DNA from: Candidatus Poseidonia sp.
GTDB taxonomy: Archaea; Thermoplasmatota; Poseidoniia; Poseidoniales; Poseidoniaceae
Assembly: GCA_016778305.1 (NCBI GenBank)
Contig: JADHPT010000002.1
Coordinates: 158,610-222,609 of the forward strand
Direction of reading: 5' to 3'
DNA length: 64,000 nucleotides
The notes below the pieces were generated by a model. That model did no database searches. It saw only the letters and a program-made list of their open reading frames with translations, and was not told the DNA's origin. The translations under genes were made by a program, and so were the position numbers. Position 1 is the first letter of the stretch. Each line of letters begins with the position of its first letter. Of this stretch, positions 1 to 8,418 are shown in pieces.

Positions 1-76
1 GAAGCGTAAGGCCGAGCATATACATGGCAACAGCTAGGCTGCCAAGCATGGCTGACTTACGACTCCACATGTTCAT
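1..76 (-). CDS. N-terminus of a membrane protein, probably DUF58 family (cut by window edge)
   Basis: Only about 25 codons are visible. ATG at position 76 opens a reading frame that runs off the left edge. It begins MNMWSRKSAMLGSLAVAM, a short basic start followed by a hydrophobic segment, as in an N-terminal membrane helix. It lies 18 bases downstream of the MoxR ATPase gene on the same strand. A DUF58 protein (two N-terminal helices, then a vWA-like domain) is the usual partner at that place, but the identity is inferred from context only. The next bases to the left would settle it. Confidence 0.5.
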   Translation of the reverse strand, partial: MNMWSRKSAMLGSLAVAMYMLGLTL

Positions 77-94
77 TCACCTCGATGTTGGTAC

Positions 95-1222
95 TCAAAC
101 AGTTGGTACGGGAACTTCTCGTAGGATGGCTTGAATCACTTCACCGGCTTCAAGACCCTTGATTTGATGTTCGGGTTTGAGGATGATACGGTGGGCGATG
201 GCCAGTTCTGCGATGGCTTTGACGTCATCAGGCGTCACGAAGTCACGACCGCGAAGAGCGGCTGCGGCACGTGAAGTCTTGAGCAGAGCTTGGGAACCAC
301 GGGGAGATGCGCCGACAAGAACACGTGGATCCTCACGGGTTCGAGAAACGACTTCCACCATGTACATGCGAAGAGCAGGGTCGACGTAAACGTCTTCACA
401 GGCTTGTTGCATTGCGATAACACGGGATGGGTCGGTGATAACATCGACGTCTACTGCATCCTTACCACGGCTGATACGGCGTGAGAGGATTTCGTCTTCA
501 TCTGCACGGTCTGGGTAACCAACGGACATTTTGAACATGAAACGGTCAAGTTGTGCTTCAGGAAGCGGGTAGGTACCTTCTTGCTCGACGGGGTTTTGAG
601 TGGCCATAACAATAAATGGTGCTGGCAACTTGTGGGTCACCGTACCGATGGTCACTTGCTTCTCTTGCATAGCCTCAAGCAGAGCTGCTTGGGTCTTGGG
701 AGGAGCACGGTTAATCTCGTCAGCGAGAAGAAGGTTGCAGAACAAAGGACCGGGCTTAAAGGTAAATTCACCCTTCTTAGCGTCGTAAATGTTCGTACCA
801 GTAATGTCCGCAGGGAGCAAGTCAGGCGTGAATTGGACACGCTTGAAGTCACAGCCAAGTGCATCGGCAAAGGTGTTGGTCATCAACGTCTTTGCCAATC
901 CTGGATAATCTTCGAAGAGAAGGTTACCGTTTGACAGAATGTTGATCAACACATTGTCAATGACGTGTGACTTACCGATAATGACCTTTTGAACTTCGGC
1001 TGAAATTGCTGATGCAATCGCACCGACGGCCTTGAGGCGTTCTCGGACTTCTGGGGTACTCTGGTGCTTCGGCTGGGCCGGAGCGGCCGGCGCTGCAGGT
1101 GCAACAGGTGCGGCGGGTGCTGCAGGTGCCATGGGGATGGCAGGTGCTGGCGGGGCCACAGGTGCTGCTGGCGCTGCAGGTGCTGGCGCGGGCGGGGCTG
1201 CTGGGGGGGCTGGGGGTTGCAT
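95..1222 (-). CDS. MoxR-family AAA+ ATPase
   Basis: A 375-residue AAA+ ATPase of the MoxR/RavA clade, chaperone-like ATPases that usually act with vWA-domain proteins. The first 50 residues are a low-complexity Pro/Ala stretch unusual for the family. The ATPase core follows, with a degenerate Walker A region (DYPGLAKT), Walker B (LLLADEINRAPPKTQAALLEAM), sensor 1 (ATQNPVEQEGTYPLPEAQLDRF) and arginine-finger/sensor 2 regions (SPRGSQALLKTSRAAA). ATG at 1222 lies 19 bases after the stop of the DUF4350-like gene. The order DUF4350, MoxR, DUF58 is a familiar membrane-associated cluster, and here it is the tail of a run starting with a molybdenum hydroxylase. Cytoplasmic. The family is certain; its client is unknown. 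Confidence 0.93.
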   Translation of the reverse strand: MQPPAPPAAPPAPAPAAPAAPVAPPAPAIPMAPAAPAAPVAPAAPAAPAQPKHQSTPEVRERLKAVGAIASAISAEVQKVIIGKSHVIDNVLINILSNGNLLFEDYPGLAKTLMTNTFADALGCDFKRVQFTPDLLPADITGTNIYDAKKGEFTFKPGPLFCNLLLADEINRAPPKTQAALLEAMQEKQVTIGTVTHKLPAPFIVMATQNPVEQEGTYPLPEAQLDRFMFKMSVGYPDRADEDEILSRRISRGKDAVDVDVITDPSRVIAMQQACEDVYVDPALRMYMVEVVSRTREDPRVLVGASPRGSQALLKTSRAAAALRGRDFVTPDDVKAIAELAIAHRIILKPEHQIKGLEAGEVIQAILREVPVPTV

Positions 1223-1241
1223 GTCTCTATTCCTCCTTGTT

Positions 1242-2879
1242 TCAATTACCCCAACGACGTATGTGAGGGATCAATTCCCTTAATTCATCGTTGGAGAAGG
1301 CTCGGTTGGAACTCACAAGTTCAACCAATCTGGGTTCCCGCACCATTTGCATTATCTCGGCGGGTGATTTGCGTGCGAATTCGTCGCGCGTCAAATCGTT
1401 GAAATTGCGAACCTTTGACAAAAATGCATCACGGGTTCGCCGTTGGTATTGGGAAGGGTCAACTTTCGTTGGTCGTTCCCGGAATCGCGTTAAGTCAAAG
1501 ACGTGACGCCAATTTTCTTTCTCTGGAACCACCATGATAGCGATGGCCAAGAGGGCAAAGAGATTCGAGATGATGAGCCACTTGAGGACACCATCACTGG
1601 TGAGGAGAACGATAGCACCCATGGCTTCGGTGAATGGCATCGAGAGGGCGCTTGAGATGTGTCGGCTTTCGTCGAAGACAAGGTTGAACTTGGAGGAGAA
1701 ACTCCTGATTTGAGTTGACAGTTCGGTGTTATCAAATTCCATCATGTCTTCGATGAGTGCAGTGAAGTAGAGCGAATTGCCGCGCCAGGTCGTGTCGCCA
1801 AGTCCCTTGTTGAGGCCTTCGGAGTCCGTATCCCAACACATGTGAGCGTGCTGAACGTAAAGCGGTGAATCGCATTGTTGTTTTCCGGTTTCTTCAGCCG
1901 TATCTTGGTCCCAGAGGTGGTTGGCGAGAACAGAGTGGTCGGATACGAACACGATGCTACCGGTTGCTGAAAGTTCGCCGTAGTCTCCACCTGCAGAAGT
2001 AGAGCGTTGGTCAAGCACCGTTTGGCCGGGATAGTCAATACGAATAATGAGTCCAGTTTCGCCTTCACCCAATGTCGGGTTTGATTCGCCACGACCCAAA
2101 TCAATTTCCGCTGAGGTCGAAGCGTGGGCAAGAACGCTCACAGTACGTCCTTCGTCTGCCTGCTCGTCAAGCACTTGAATGGCTGTGGGGCGGTGGAAGA
2201 GAACGGGCATTCGGCAATCGTCGACCTCGCGGTTGTCTACGTCTTCTTGTTGACAAGGCGTTGCTTTTTCCTCACCCATGGTCGTCACGTCTTGCGAAAC
2301 ACTTGCTACGGCCCAGATTTTCTTGGTATCTGGTGAAACACGCTCGCCGTTGTCCGTGGTGACCTCGTAATACCGCCCGGTATTGATGTCATCACGAATC
2401 GGTGCGTCAAAGTATTTCACGCCAAATTCTTCTGCAACCAATTGAGCATTGGTCGAGTTAGAGGCGAGAATGACTTTGCCCGCACGTTCGGTGACAAAGT
2501 TGTGAATCGCCGCTGCTTCAGCTGCATCGAATGGCTTTTCTGGAGCTGCGATCACAAGAAGGGTCCGGTGAGGATCCTGCCAATCATTGACCAACATCGG
2601 TGTTGACATGGTATTGGCTACGTTGTAATCTTCAAAATCAGCCCGCATGGTAGTAAGTTGCTGTTCGGAGTAATCATCCTCGTTTTGGTACGGGGAGAAG
2701 ACCGTTGTCTTTCCTGAGGAAACGACGGCGATAACGGCAGTTGAAATAACGACAGAAACGAGAAGGCCGACCATGAGCCATGCTTCAAGGCTCAATCCAG
2801 TTCGTTCTGCTTCTGCCACAATTATAACTCCAAACTGACGCGACACGCCACATGTACAGGCTTCGGAGATTCGTACCAC
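1242..2879 (-). CDS. DUF4350-like membrane-anchored protein
   Basis: 545 residues. An N-terminal membrane helix (LMVGLLVSVVISTAVIAVV, about residues 36-54) is followed by an external domain of about 360 residues and a second helix near residue 430 (LKWLIISNLFALLAIAIMVV). A basic cytoplasmic tail then carries ENWRHVFDLTRFRERPTKVDP and many Arg. The external part begins with an amidotransferase-like fold typical of DUF4350 proteins (HRTLLVIAAPEKPFDAAEAAAI). DUF4350 proteins commonly sit between MoxR and DUF58 genes, as here. ATG at 2879 gives a Cys-containing leader (SEACTCGV) that looks unlike the rest. A GTG at 2819, just before AEAERTGLSLEAW, is a good alternative start. No biochemical role is known. 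Confidence 0.75.
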   Translation of the reverse strand: MVRISEACTCGVSRQFGVIIVAEAERTGLSLEAWLMVGLLVSVVISTAVIAVVSSGKTTVFSPYQNEDDYSEQQLTTMRADFEDYNVANTMSTPMLVNDWQDPHRTLLVIAAPEKPFDAAEAAAIHNFVTERAGKVILASNSTNAQLVAEEFGVKYFDAPIRDDINTGRYYEVTTDNGERVSPDTKKIWAVASVSQDVTTMGEEKATPCQQEDVDNREVDDCRMPVLFHRPTAIQVLDEQADEGRTVSVLAHASTSAEIDLGRGESNPTLGEGETGLIIRIDYPGQTVLDQRSTSAGGDYGELSATGSIVFVSDHSVLANHLWDQDTAEETGKQQCDSPLYVQHAHMCWDTDSEGLNKGLGDTTWRGNSLYFTALIEDMMEFDNTELSTQIRSFSSKFNLVFDESRHISSALSMPFTEAMGAIVLLTSDGVLKWLIISNLFALLAIAIMVVPEKENWRHVFDLTRFRERPTKVDPSQYQRRTRDAFLSKVRNFNDLTRDEFARKSPAEIMQMVREPRLVELVSSNRAFSNDELRELIPHIRRWGN

Positions 2880-3002
2880 TCATAATGGTTGCTCTGAAAT
2901 GATTAGGAGCATTTGTTGCTTCCCAACTGCTTCGGGCAATGTAGCCATCAATAAAAAACGGCCCTTGGCGTAAAAAATTACACTTTATGGAATCAAAAGC
3001 CT

Positions 3003-3968
3003 TCATTGAAACCTTCGATGGCGGGATGAAATAATGACGAATGAAATGAACAGGGCCAGTATTGTTTCATTCATTGATGCCCAGGGCAACGATGTTGAAT
3101 CCTCCATAGCATCCGATGAGGTGTCGCCATCGTCATCATCTCGGATATCCTCGTTGACCTCAGGGGCGACCACTTGGATATTCGTGCTCGTTGAACGGGT
3201 AGTATCATCTCCTTCGGACGTGACTGCAAGCGAAACTTCGCACTTTCGTTCTTGATGACTGCTGCTGGCCTCGAGACGAAGCGTGAAGGTTGCGGCGTTG
3301 GAATTGTCGTCATTGGTCACACCCACAACCGTGTTTTCCAATTGGTCGAGACCCACCACTGAAAGGTGCGGGCAACTGCGAATCGTTGCTTCTGCAACCG
3401 TGATCGCATCCTGTGTATTGCCCAAATTACTTACTGCCATGGAGAACTCAACCCATGAACCTGAAAACAAGGTGTCCTGTGGCGGTACAATCGAAGGAAT
3501 TAGACGAAATTGGCGTGGAACGGTGATATCTGCCTCGATTTCTTGGTTTCCAACGGATGTTTCACCGATGCTCTCTTCTGCAAGAACGGTCAGTGGCAGG
3601 GATGAACTCGGTGAAAAGGCTCTGACTTCTTTGTCCGAAATGCCGCTGATGGTGATGGTGAAGGTATCATTCGTATTTGCAGAGACCGTGATGGATTCAG
3701 GCCCATCGAAATCAAAGGGGCCGTCTTCGTCAAAGTCATAGGTCAGAGCCAGGTTCAATTCATTGGATCGTTCATTGTTGACAAAGACCACAAGCTCCCC
3801 TTCAACGTCCCAATCATCGTCCAATTCTACGGTGTATTTTGGGTCAACATCTGTGGTCCATCCCAGCTCCCATGAAGGGGGTTGTAATTCCTGTGCTTGA
3901 GCGCAAGGAAGCAGTATCGAGAGCAACAATACACCCAGCAGAATGGAAAAGATTCTCATGCTGTTCAC
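3003..3968 (-). CDS. Secreted, C-terminally anchored beta-sandwich protein
   Basis: About 320 residues. A signal peptide (MRIFSILLGVLLLSILLPCAQA) is followed by a Val/Thr/Ser-rich extracellular part that reads like two beta-sandwich (CARDB/NEW3-type) domains. It includes an alternating pattern ending NLGNTQDAITVAEATI near residue 190. An acidic spacer (NEDIRDDDDGD) and a final hydrophobic segment (ETILALFISFVIISS) with the basic end RHRRFQ form a C-terminal anchor. The start is either GTG at 3968, overlapping the upstream stop as GTGA, or ATG at 3959. Either makes it the gene directly after the FAD subunit, probably in the same transcript. No specific function is recognised; it may be an accessory surface protein. 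Confidence 0.7.
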   Translation of the reverse strand: MNSMRIFSILLGVLLLSILLPCAQAQELQPPSWELGWTTDVDPKYTVELDDDWDVEGELVVFVNNERSNELNLALTYDFDEDGPFDFDGPESITVSANTNDTFTITISGISDKEVRAFSPSSSLPLTVLAEESIGETSVGNQEIEADITVPRQFRLIPSIVPPQDTLFSGSWVEFSMAVSNLGNTQDAITVAEATIRSCPHLSVVGLDQLENTVVGVTNDDNSNAATFTLRLEASSSHQERKCEVSLAVTSEGDDTTRSTSTNIQVVAPEVNEDIRDDDDGDTSSDAMEDSTSLPWASMNETILALFISFVIISSRHRRFQ

Positions 3969-4942
3969 CGCTCACCGAAGAGTCCTTGCAGCGCTCGCTT
4001 GGTCAGTGTTTTCACCATACTGCGTCGATAGCGCGGTGGCAGGGCCGTGTTATTGACGGGTTTGACTGACTTTTGTATCGCTTTTGACAGGGCGATAACA
4101 TCCAACTCTGAACTCCTTGGAGCCATGTGTTCGCCAACTACATCAGCATGCAAACGTGGAATCGATTCCAGCGCAGTGCTTGCAATGGTGAGCGATTCCA
4201 TTTGTCCTGGCACCCATGAAGCCGCAATGCCAGCCTCCGGGAAGTCCCACGAATCACGAACTCTGAGTTTCTGATAACAACCCTCGCGTTGCATCACGTC
4301 GTCAGGAAGCACTACCTTGAGGAGGAATTCCCCGGGTTCCAAGACGTTTTTCTTCATCCCGTCGAGTTGATAAAATTCTTGGAGAGGAAGCGTACGCTCG
4401 CCTTCGGGTCCAATCAGCACGACTGAAGCGCCGAGCACCATGAAGTTCGGCGCCATATCTCCTTGGTAGGTTGCCACGCAAAGCGTGTTTTGATTGGGGA
4501 TCACTCGACAGTCCGCCCCAGTTCCACAATCTGCTTTGTGGCACCAGTCAATGGATCGTCGCCAATCCTCGCCCTGGTTGTACCAAAAACAACGAGTATC
4601 GAGGCAGAGGTTTCCGCCAACGGTTGCACTTTTGCGAATCAACGTGGAAGCGACTTTGCTTGCGGCCTCTACCAAAAGCGGGTGAACACCGTTTGCGCTT
4701 GTCAGCGATGCGAGTGGCACCATGCACCCGATTTCACAGGTGGAAAGAGCGTGTGCATCTGCAATAGCTGCAAGGGAGATAACGTGAGGTTTCGGGTTGA
4801 TGTGCCACTTGTAATTTGGCAGGACGTCCGTCCCTCCTGCGACCCAGTCAAAGGCTTCGTCCTTACCGATTAACTCGGCAGCAAGACTCACTGCCTCCTC
4901 AATAGATTGTGGGTGGTGAAGGGTAAAAGGTGGCATCAACAT
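3965..4942 (-). CDS. FAD-binding subunit of a molybdenum hydroxylase, 4-hydroxybenzoyl-CoA reductase beta type
   Basis: 325 residues of the CoxM/XDH FAD-subunit family. The FAD-binding signatures are AGGTDVLPNYK near residue 35 and SATVGGNLCLDTRC near residue 105. Right after the second comes an insertion with Cys residues: LCLDTRCFWYNQ, then WCHKADCGTGADC and NQNTLC, before ATYQGDMAP. That arrangement matches the extra [4Fe-4S]-binding loop known in the beta subunit of 4-hydroxybenzoyl-CoA reductase. It is absent from ordinary xanthine or CO dehydrogenase FAD subunits. It would pass electrons from FAD or an outside donor to the 2Fe-2S subunit. The ATG at 4942 shares a base with the large-subunit stop (TGATG), implying translational coupling. 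Cytoplasmic. Confidence 0.92.
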   Translation of the reverse strand: MLMPPFTLHHPQSIEEAVSLAAELIGKDEAFDWVAGGTDVLPNYKWHINPKPHVISLAAIADAHALSTCEIGCMVPLASLTSANGVHPLLVEAASKVASTLIRKSATVGGNLCLDTRCFWYNQGEDWRRSIDWCHKADCGTGADCRVIPNQNTLCVATYQGDMAPNFMVLGASVVLIGPEGERTLPLQEFYQLDGMKKNVLEPGEFLLKVVLPDDVMQREGCYQKLRVRDSWDFPEAGIAASWVPGQMESLTIASTALESIPRLHADVVGEHMAPRSSELDVIALSKAIQKSVKPVNNTALPPRYRRSMVKTLTKRALQGLFGER

Positions 4943-7743
4943 CAAGCATCATCCTCCATTTGTCGTTGCTCTTTTTTGAGCCAGGCTCGCCCGGCGAAAC
5001 CGAGTTCAGCGAGTTGTTCAGGCAGAGGTTCGTCGGCTTCTCTCCACCCTTCAAGTTGCTCAGAAAGCGGGCGATTTGGATCAAATCCAAACAGGACACC
5101 ATTAACGTAGGCAGAAGTATCCTCGCTACGCTGTCGCAATCGGTCGCGTTCTTTGTGCTCAGCAGCCCGTTCCATCAACGGGGCTTGCAGCGGTCCGTGT
5201 TGAAGGCGAGGGGGACTCAAGTCCGTCTCATCATCAAGTCCATTTGTTTTCATGTGCTTCTGGATACCGTTGAACACAACGTCAGGAGTAAGCGGGAGGT
5301 CGCGCAGACGAACGCCGATGGCATCGTAAACAGCGTTCACCACTGCAGGTAAGATCGGCAAGAGGGGTCCTTCACCCGCTTCTTTAGCTCCAAATGGCCC
5401 TTCGGGGTCACTTGATTCAACGATGATCGGTTCAACGTGGGGCATTTCGTGAACCGAGGGAATCTTGTAGTCGAGCAAATTAGCATTTTGCAAGTGTCCG
5501 GTCCTTCCATAGACCATCTTTTCTGACAGCACCTGGCCCAAGCCCATGTGGCATGAACCGATGATCTGGCCCTTCACTGCCAAGGGGTTGAGGGCTTTAC
5601 CACAATCATGGGCGGCCCAGACGTTGGTACACTTTACCAGACCTGTCTCAACATCGACATCAACTTCTGCGACGTAAGCGGAAAAGGAATAGGCGGGAGC
5701 AAGACCTGCGGCCGCTCCTTTGTGAACACCACCCATTGGAGGTGAGCGATAGGCACCACGGGCGATGAGGGCTCCCGTATCTGCTTGAGCCTTGTGAAGG
5801 GCTTCAAGATAGGAAATACTGACCGCAGGATCGTGTTTGTAGTAGATTCGGCGATCGTTGAGAACCAAAACATTCGGGTGGTAGCCCAACATTTCCCAGG
5901 CTGCTTTGAGCAATTGGTCGCGGATACCAATCGCCGCACGGATGGCTGCATTGGCATTCATGAAGGTCACACGACTCGAATATGAACCCAGATCAACAGG
6001 GCTCGTGTCGCTTTCATGAGAGCGTACGTGGATCATTTCTATGGGCAATGCGAGAACTTCCGCTACGACCTGTGCCACGGCAGTTGTGGAACCTTGCCCA
6101 ATGTCCGCTGCCCCGGTATGGACGGTCACGCCACCATCCATATCCACCTGAATATGTACGGTTGCATGCGGGAAATTCTTTGGATCCCAATGAATGGGGA
6201 GTCCAGAGCCTGAGATGAAGAAGCCACACCCGATGCCAATACCTTTGCCGAGCGGCATTTGACGGAATTTTTCATCCCAATCAGAGCCTTCTCTTACTCG
6301 CTCGAGTGCCTCACGCATCCCGTTTGAGGTGATACGGAACCCGCTGATGGTTCTGCTGTGAGGTGGAAGGAGGTTTGCCAAGCGCAAATCAATAGGGTCA
6401 ACTTCCATGCTTTCAGCCATCTCGTCAAGACCAACCTCAACGGCGCATCGGGTATTCACCGCACCGTGACCGCGCATGGCCCCAGAAGCGGGCTTATTTG
6501 TCCAAACTCTGGCCCCGGTATAGTGGAAGGAACCCAATTCATAGGGAGCGGTCGCAAGAACGCCGTTGTAGTATGATGTGACGTGTCCGAATGATGCGAA
6601 CCCACCTCCGTCGATGAGGGCGTCGATATCAAAACCTGAGATACGCCCTTCGTCATCTGCTGTCATCTTGACATCGATATGGCTCGGATGGCGTCCCCGA
6701 TTGATCCAATACACTTCTTCTCGGTCAAAGGTGATTCGAACTGGGCGTCCCGATTTTCGGGCGAGAATAGCCGCACACATTTCGTGCGGGAAGGGGTCTG
6801 ATTTTCCTCCAAAACCGCCACCTACAAAGGTACGTACGACGTTGATTTGATGCATCGGGACCTCGAGAACCGTTGACAGAGCGCGGTGCGTATAGTGAGG
6901 GACTTGTTGTGGCGTGTAGAGTTGCAAGCGACCGTTCGGGTCCCAATGAGCCACCACCGCATGTGGTTCCGTGAACCCGTGGTGAACACCGGACATCGTC
7001 CATGAACCGTGGGACGAGGCGCGAGGGGAATTGACGAGGGAGCGGTCTCCGAATTCTTGGAAGACGCGCTTTTGGACGTTGGTTCGGGCGAGGTGGTATT
7101 TACCGCGCCAGTGTATGGGTTCATCGTGGTCCTCAAGCCCTTTCTTTGGGTCAAAGACCGGTTCAAGCATTTCCCATTCAATGTCGAAAAGCGATAGAGC
7201 ATGAACGGCAGTGGCCTCGTCAACAGCTGCGACACATGCCACCAAGTCTCCGACGTGGCGGACCTTGTCCACAGCCATGGCATGTTCGTCTTTTGTGACT
7301 GGTAGCACACCGAAACGGTTCGGGGCGTCTTGGCCAGTAGCGACGGCAAGTACTCCTGGCAATGCCTCAACACGAGTTGTGTCAATTGACTTAATTCGGG
7401 CGTAATGATGCGGTGAACGGAGAATTTTGCCAATGATTTCCCCTGACAATCGTACGTCGTCACCGTACCAGGCTTGCCCCGTTACTTTTGCATTTGAATC
7501 AACCAGGGCTATCGATTTTCCAACCGTTGTTCCCGTTCGGTCACGGTCGTGAATATGATCGCCAGCCGGCTTTGCTTCACGACCGCCTACTGTTTCGGGA
7601 ATGAAATCCAAATCACGGGGCCGCATAACAGGGTCGGAGCCACCAGAACCGGGTGGTGGAAAGCGCTGCTTACCTGCAACACGCTTGCCATCTCGGCGTG
7701 TTTCTGAGCCCTTGGACCCGGGTTGCTGGCGGTAGGTTCCCAT
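4942..7743 (-). CDS. Molybdopterin-binding large subunit of a molybdenum hydroxylase (XDH/4-hydroxybenzoyl-CoA reductase family)
   Basis: 933 residues, longer than the usual 750-800. The frame is open upstream to 7965, but that overlaps the 2Fe-2S gene. ATG at 7743 sits 4 bases after that gene's stop and begins MGTYRQQPGSKGSE, so it is chosen. The first 100 or so residues are extra; the a/b hammerhead domain then begins (GEIIGKILRSPHHYARIKSID). Cofactor motifs are FVGGGFGGKSDPFPHEM, TDIGQG-like TGAADIGQGSTTAVAQ and, at the active site, FGAKEAGEGPLLPILPAVVN with the catalytic Glu. FGGKSDPFPHE and REEVYWINRGRHP resemble 4-hydroxybenzoyl-CoA reductase more than CO dehydrogenase, and the CO dehydrogenase loop AYRCSF is missing. 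About 100 C-terminal residues (ERAAEHKERDRLRQRS onwards) are also additional. The substrate cannot be read from sequence. Confidence 0.92.
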   Translation of the reverse strand: MGTYRQQPGSKGSETRRDGKRVAGKQRFPPPGSGGSDPVMRPRDLDFIPETVGGREAKPAGDHIHDRDRTGTTVGKSIALVDSNAKVTGQAWYGDDVRLSGEIIGKILRSPHHYARIKSIDTTRVEALPGVLAVATGQDAPNRFGVLPVTKDEHAMAVDKVRHVGDLVACVAAVDEATAVHALSLFDIEWEMLEPVFDPKKGLEDHDEPIHWRGKYHLARTNVQKRVFQEFGDRSLVNSPRASSHGSWTMSGVHHGFTEPHAVVAHWDPNGRLQLYTPQQVPHYTHRALSTVLEVPMHQINVVRTFVGGGFGGKSDPFPHEMCAAILARKSGRPVRITFDREEVYWINRGRHPSHIDVKMTADDEGRISGFDIDALIDGGGFASFGHVTSYYNGVLATAPYELGSFHYTGARVWTNKPASGAMRGHGAVNTRCAVEVGLDEMAESMEVDPIDLRLANLLPPHSRTISGFRITSNGMREALERVREGSDWDEKFRQMPLGKGIGIGCGFFISGSGLPIHWDPKNFPHATVHIQVDMDGGVTVHTGAADIGQGSTTAVAQVVAEVLALPIEMIHVRSHESDTSPVDLGSYSSRVTFMNANAAIRAAIGIRDQLLKAAWEMLGYHPNVLVLNDRRIYYKHDPAVSISYLEALHKAQADTGALIARGAYRSPPMGGVHKGAAAGLAPAYSFSAYVAEVDVDVETGLVKCTNVWAAHDCGKALNPLAVKGQIIGSCHMGLGQVLSEKMVYGRTGHLQNANLLDYKIPSVHEMPHVEPIIVESSDPEGPFGAKEAGEGPLLPILPAVVNAVYDAIGVRLRDLPLTPDVVFNGIQKHMKTNGLDDETDLSPPRLQHGPLQAPLMERAAEHKERDRLRQRSEDTSAYVNGVLFGFDPNRPLSEQLEGWREADEPLPEQLAELGFAGRAWLKKEQRQMEDDA

Positions 7744-7747
7744 GGTA

Positions 7748-8350
7748 TCACTTCGCATGGCCGGGTGGCATGGTTGGCTCTTCAGGGCCGGAAGGGTGCG
7801 GATCAGGATGCGGGTCGCTGGCGGGTTGGACCGAATCGCCCTCGCCTCGATGAAGGGCAGCTGCTGCCTCCACGGCATCGATGATTTGTTGATAGCCGGT
7901 ACATCGGCAAAGATTGCCTTCAATGGCACATGCGATTTCATCCCTTGTCGGGTTGTCATTTTCATTGAGGAGTGCTTGCGAGGTCACGAGGAAGCCTGGC
8001 GTGCAAAAGCCGCACTGAGAGCCTCCGTGAGTCGCAAAACAGGTTTGAATCGGTGCAAGATGAGCGCCATCAGAAAGACCCTCGACGGTGATGATGTCCG
8101 CACCTTGAACTTGACCCGCCAAGGTGAGGCAGGAGAGTTTCGGTATGCCATCGATCATCACGGTACAACATCCACAGGTTCCAAGGTCACAACCTCGTTT
8201 GACCCCGAGTGTTCCAACCTTGTCTCGAAGTACGTCCAAGAGGACGGCGTTGCTTGGTGCAAGCACTTCCATGGTCTGCCCGTTGACGTTGGCTGACCAT
8301 CGTTGTCCCGCTGGCGCGGGAATCATTGACACGTGTTCCTTACCGACCAT
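7748..8350 (-). CDS. 2Fe-2S subunit of molybdenum hydroxylase
   Basis: 200 residues, CoxS/XdhA-small type. The plant-ferredoxin-like cluster ligands are in KRGCDLGTCGCCTVMIDG plus SCLTLAG. The second, helical 2Fe-2S domain has QCGFCTPGF and NLCRCTGYQQIIDAVE. It carries electrons between the molybdenum site and the FAD subunit. It has a Pro-rich tail of about 30 residues (DPHPDPHPSGPEEP) beyond the usual 160-residue length. It is the first gene of the S-L-M ordered operon and starts with ATG at 8350. An inverted repeat lies just upstream at 8377-8402. Cytoplasmic heterotrimer or dimer of trimers, by family. Confidence 0.95.
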   Translation of the reverse strand: MVGKEHVSMIPAPAGQRWSANVNGQTMEVLAPSNAVLLDVLRDKVGTLGVKRGCDLGTCGCCTVMIDGIPKLSCLTLAGQVQGADIITVEGLSDGAHLAPIQTCFATHGGSQCGFCTPGFLVTSQALLNENDNPTRDEIACAIEGNLCRCTGYQQIIDAVEAAAALHRGEGDSVQPASDPHPDPHPSGPEEPTMPPGHAK

Positions 8351-8376
8351 GGTCGCCCCCGCTTCTCCGTAGGCCG

Positions 8377-8402
8377 TTCACCCTTTGATAATTGGGGGTG
8401 AA
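8377..8402. promoter_or_regulatory. Inverted repeat upstream of the molybdenum hydroxylase operon
   Basis: TTCACCC (8377-8383) and GGGTGAA (8396-8402) are perfect 7-base arms around a 12-base AT-rich centre that contains TTTGATAATTG. It lies between the start of the 2Fe-2S gene (8350) and the 3' end of the calcium-repeat gene (8419). It could be an operator around a weak TATA box for the operon, or a 3' hairpin of the upstream gene. No T-run follows on the minus strand. Confidence 0.35.
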
Positions 8403-8418
8403 ACGGATGCTCTTTGGT

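Noticed and set aside
551-934. Long open frame on the plus strand opposite the MoxR gene
   Set aside because: It lies wholly opposite the conserved MoxR ATPase core, has no recognised motif and is a normal by-product of codon bias. The same reasoning applies to the other antisense frames.
1080-1215. Repeated GCTGGxGCxGCAGG-like units, possible minisatellite
   Set aside because: They encode the Pro/Ala-rich N-terminus of the MoxR ATPase in frame. A low-complexity protein segment explains them.
7743-7965. Extension of the molybdenum hydroxylase large subunit start to 7965
   Set aside because: The extra 74 codons overlap the 2Fe-2S subunit gene in another frame and have no family similarity. 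The ATG at 7743 lies 4 bases after the upstream stop.
3965-8350. Aerobic CO dehydrogenase (CoxMSL)
   Set aside because: The CO dehydrogenase active-site loop (AYRCSF) is absent from the large subunit and the FAD subunit has the extra Cys loop, so it belongs elsewhere in the family.
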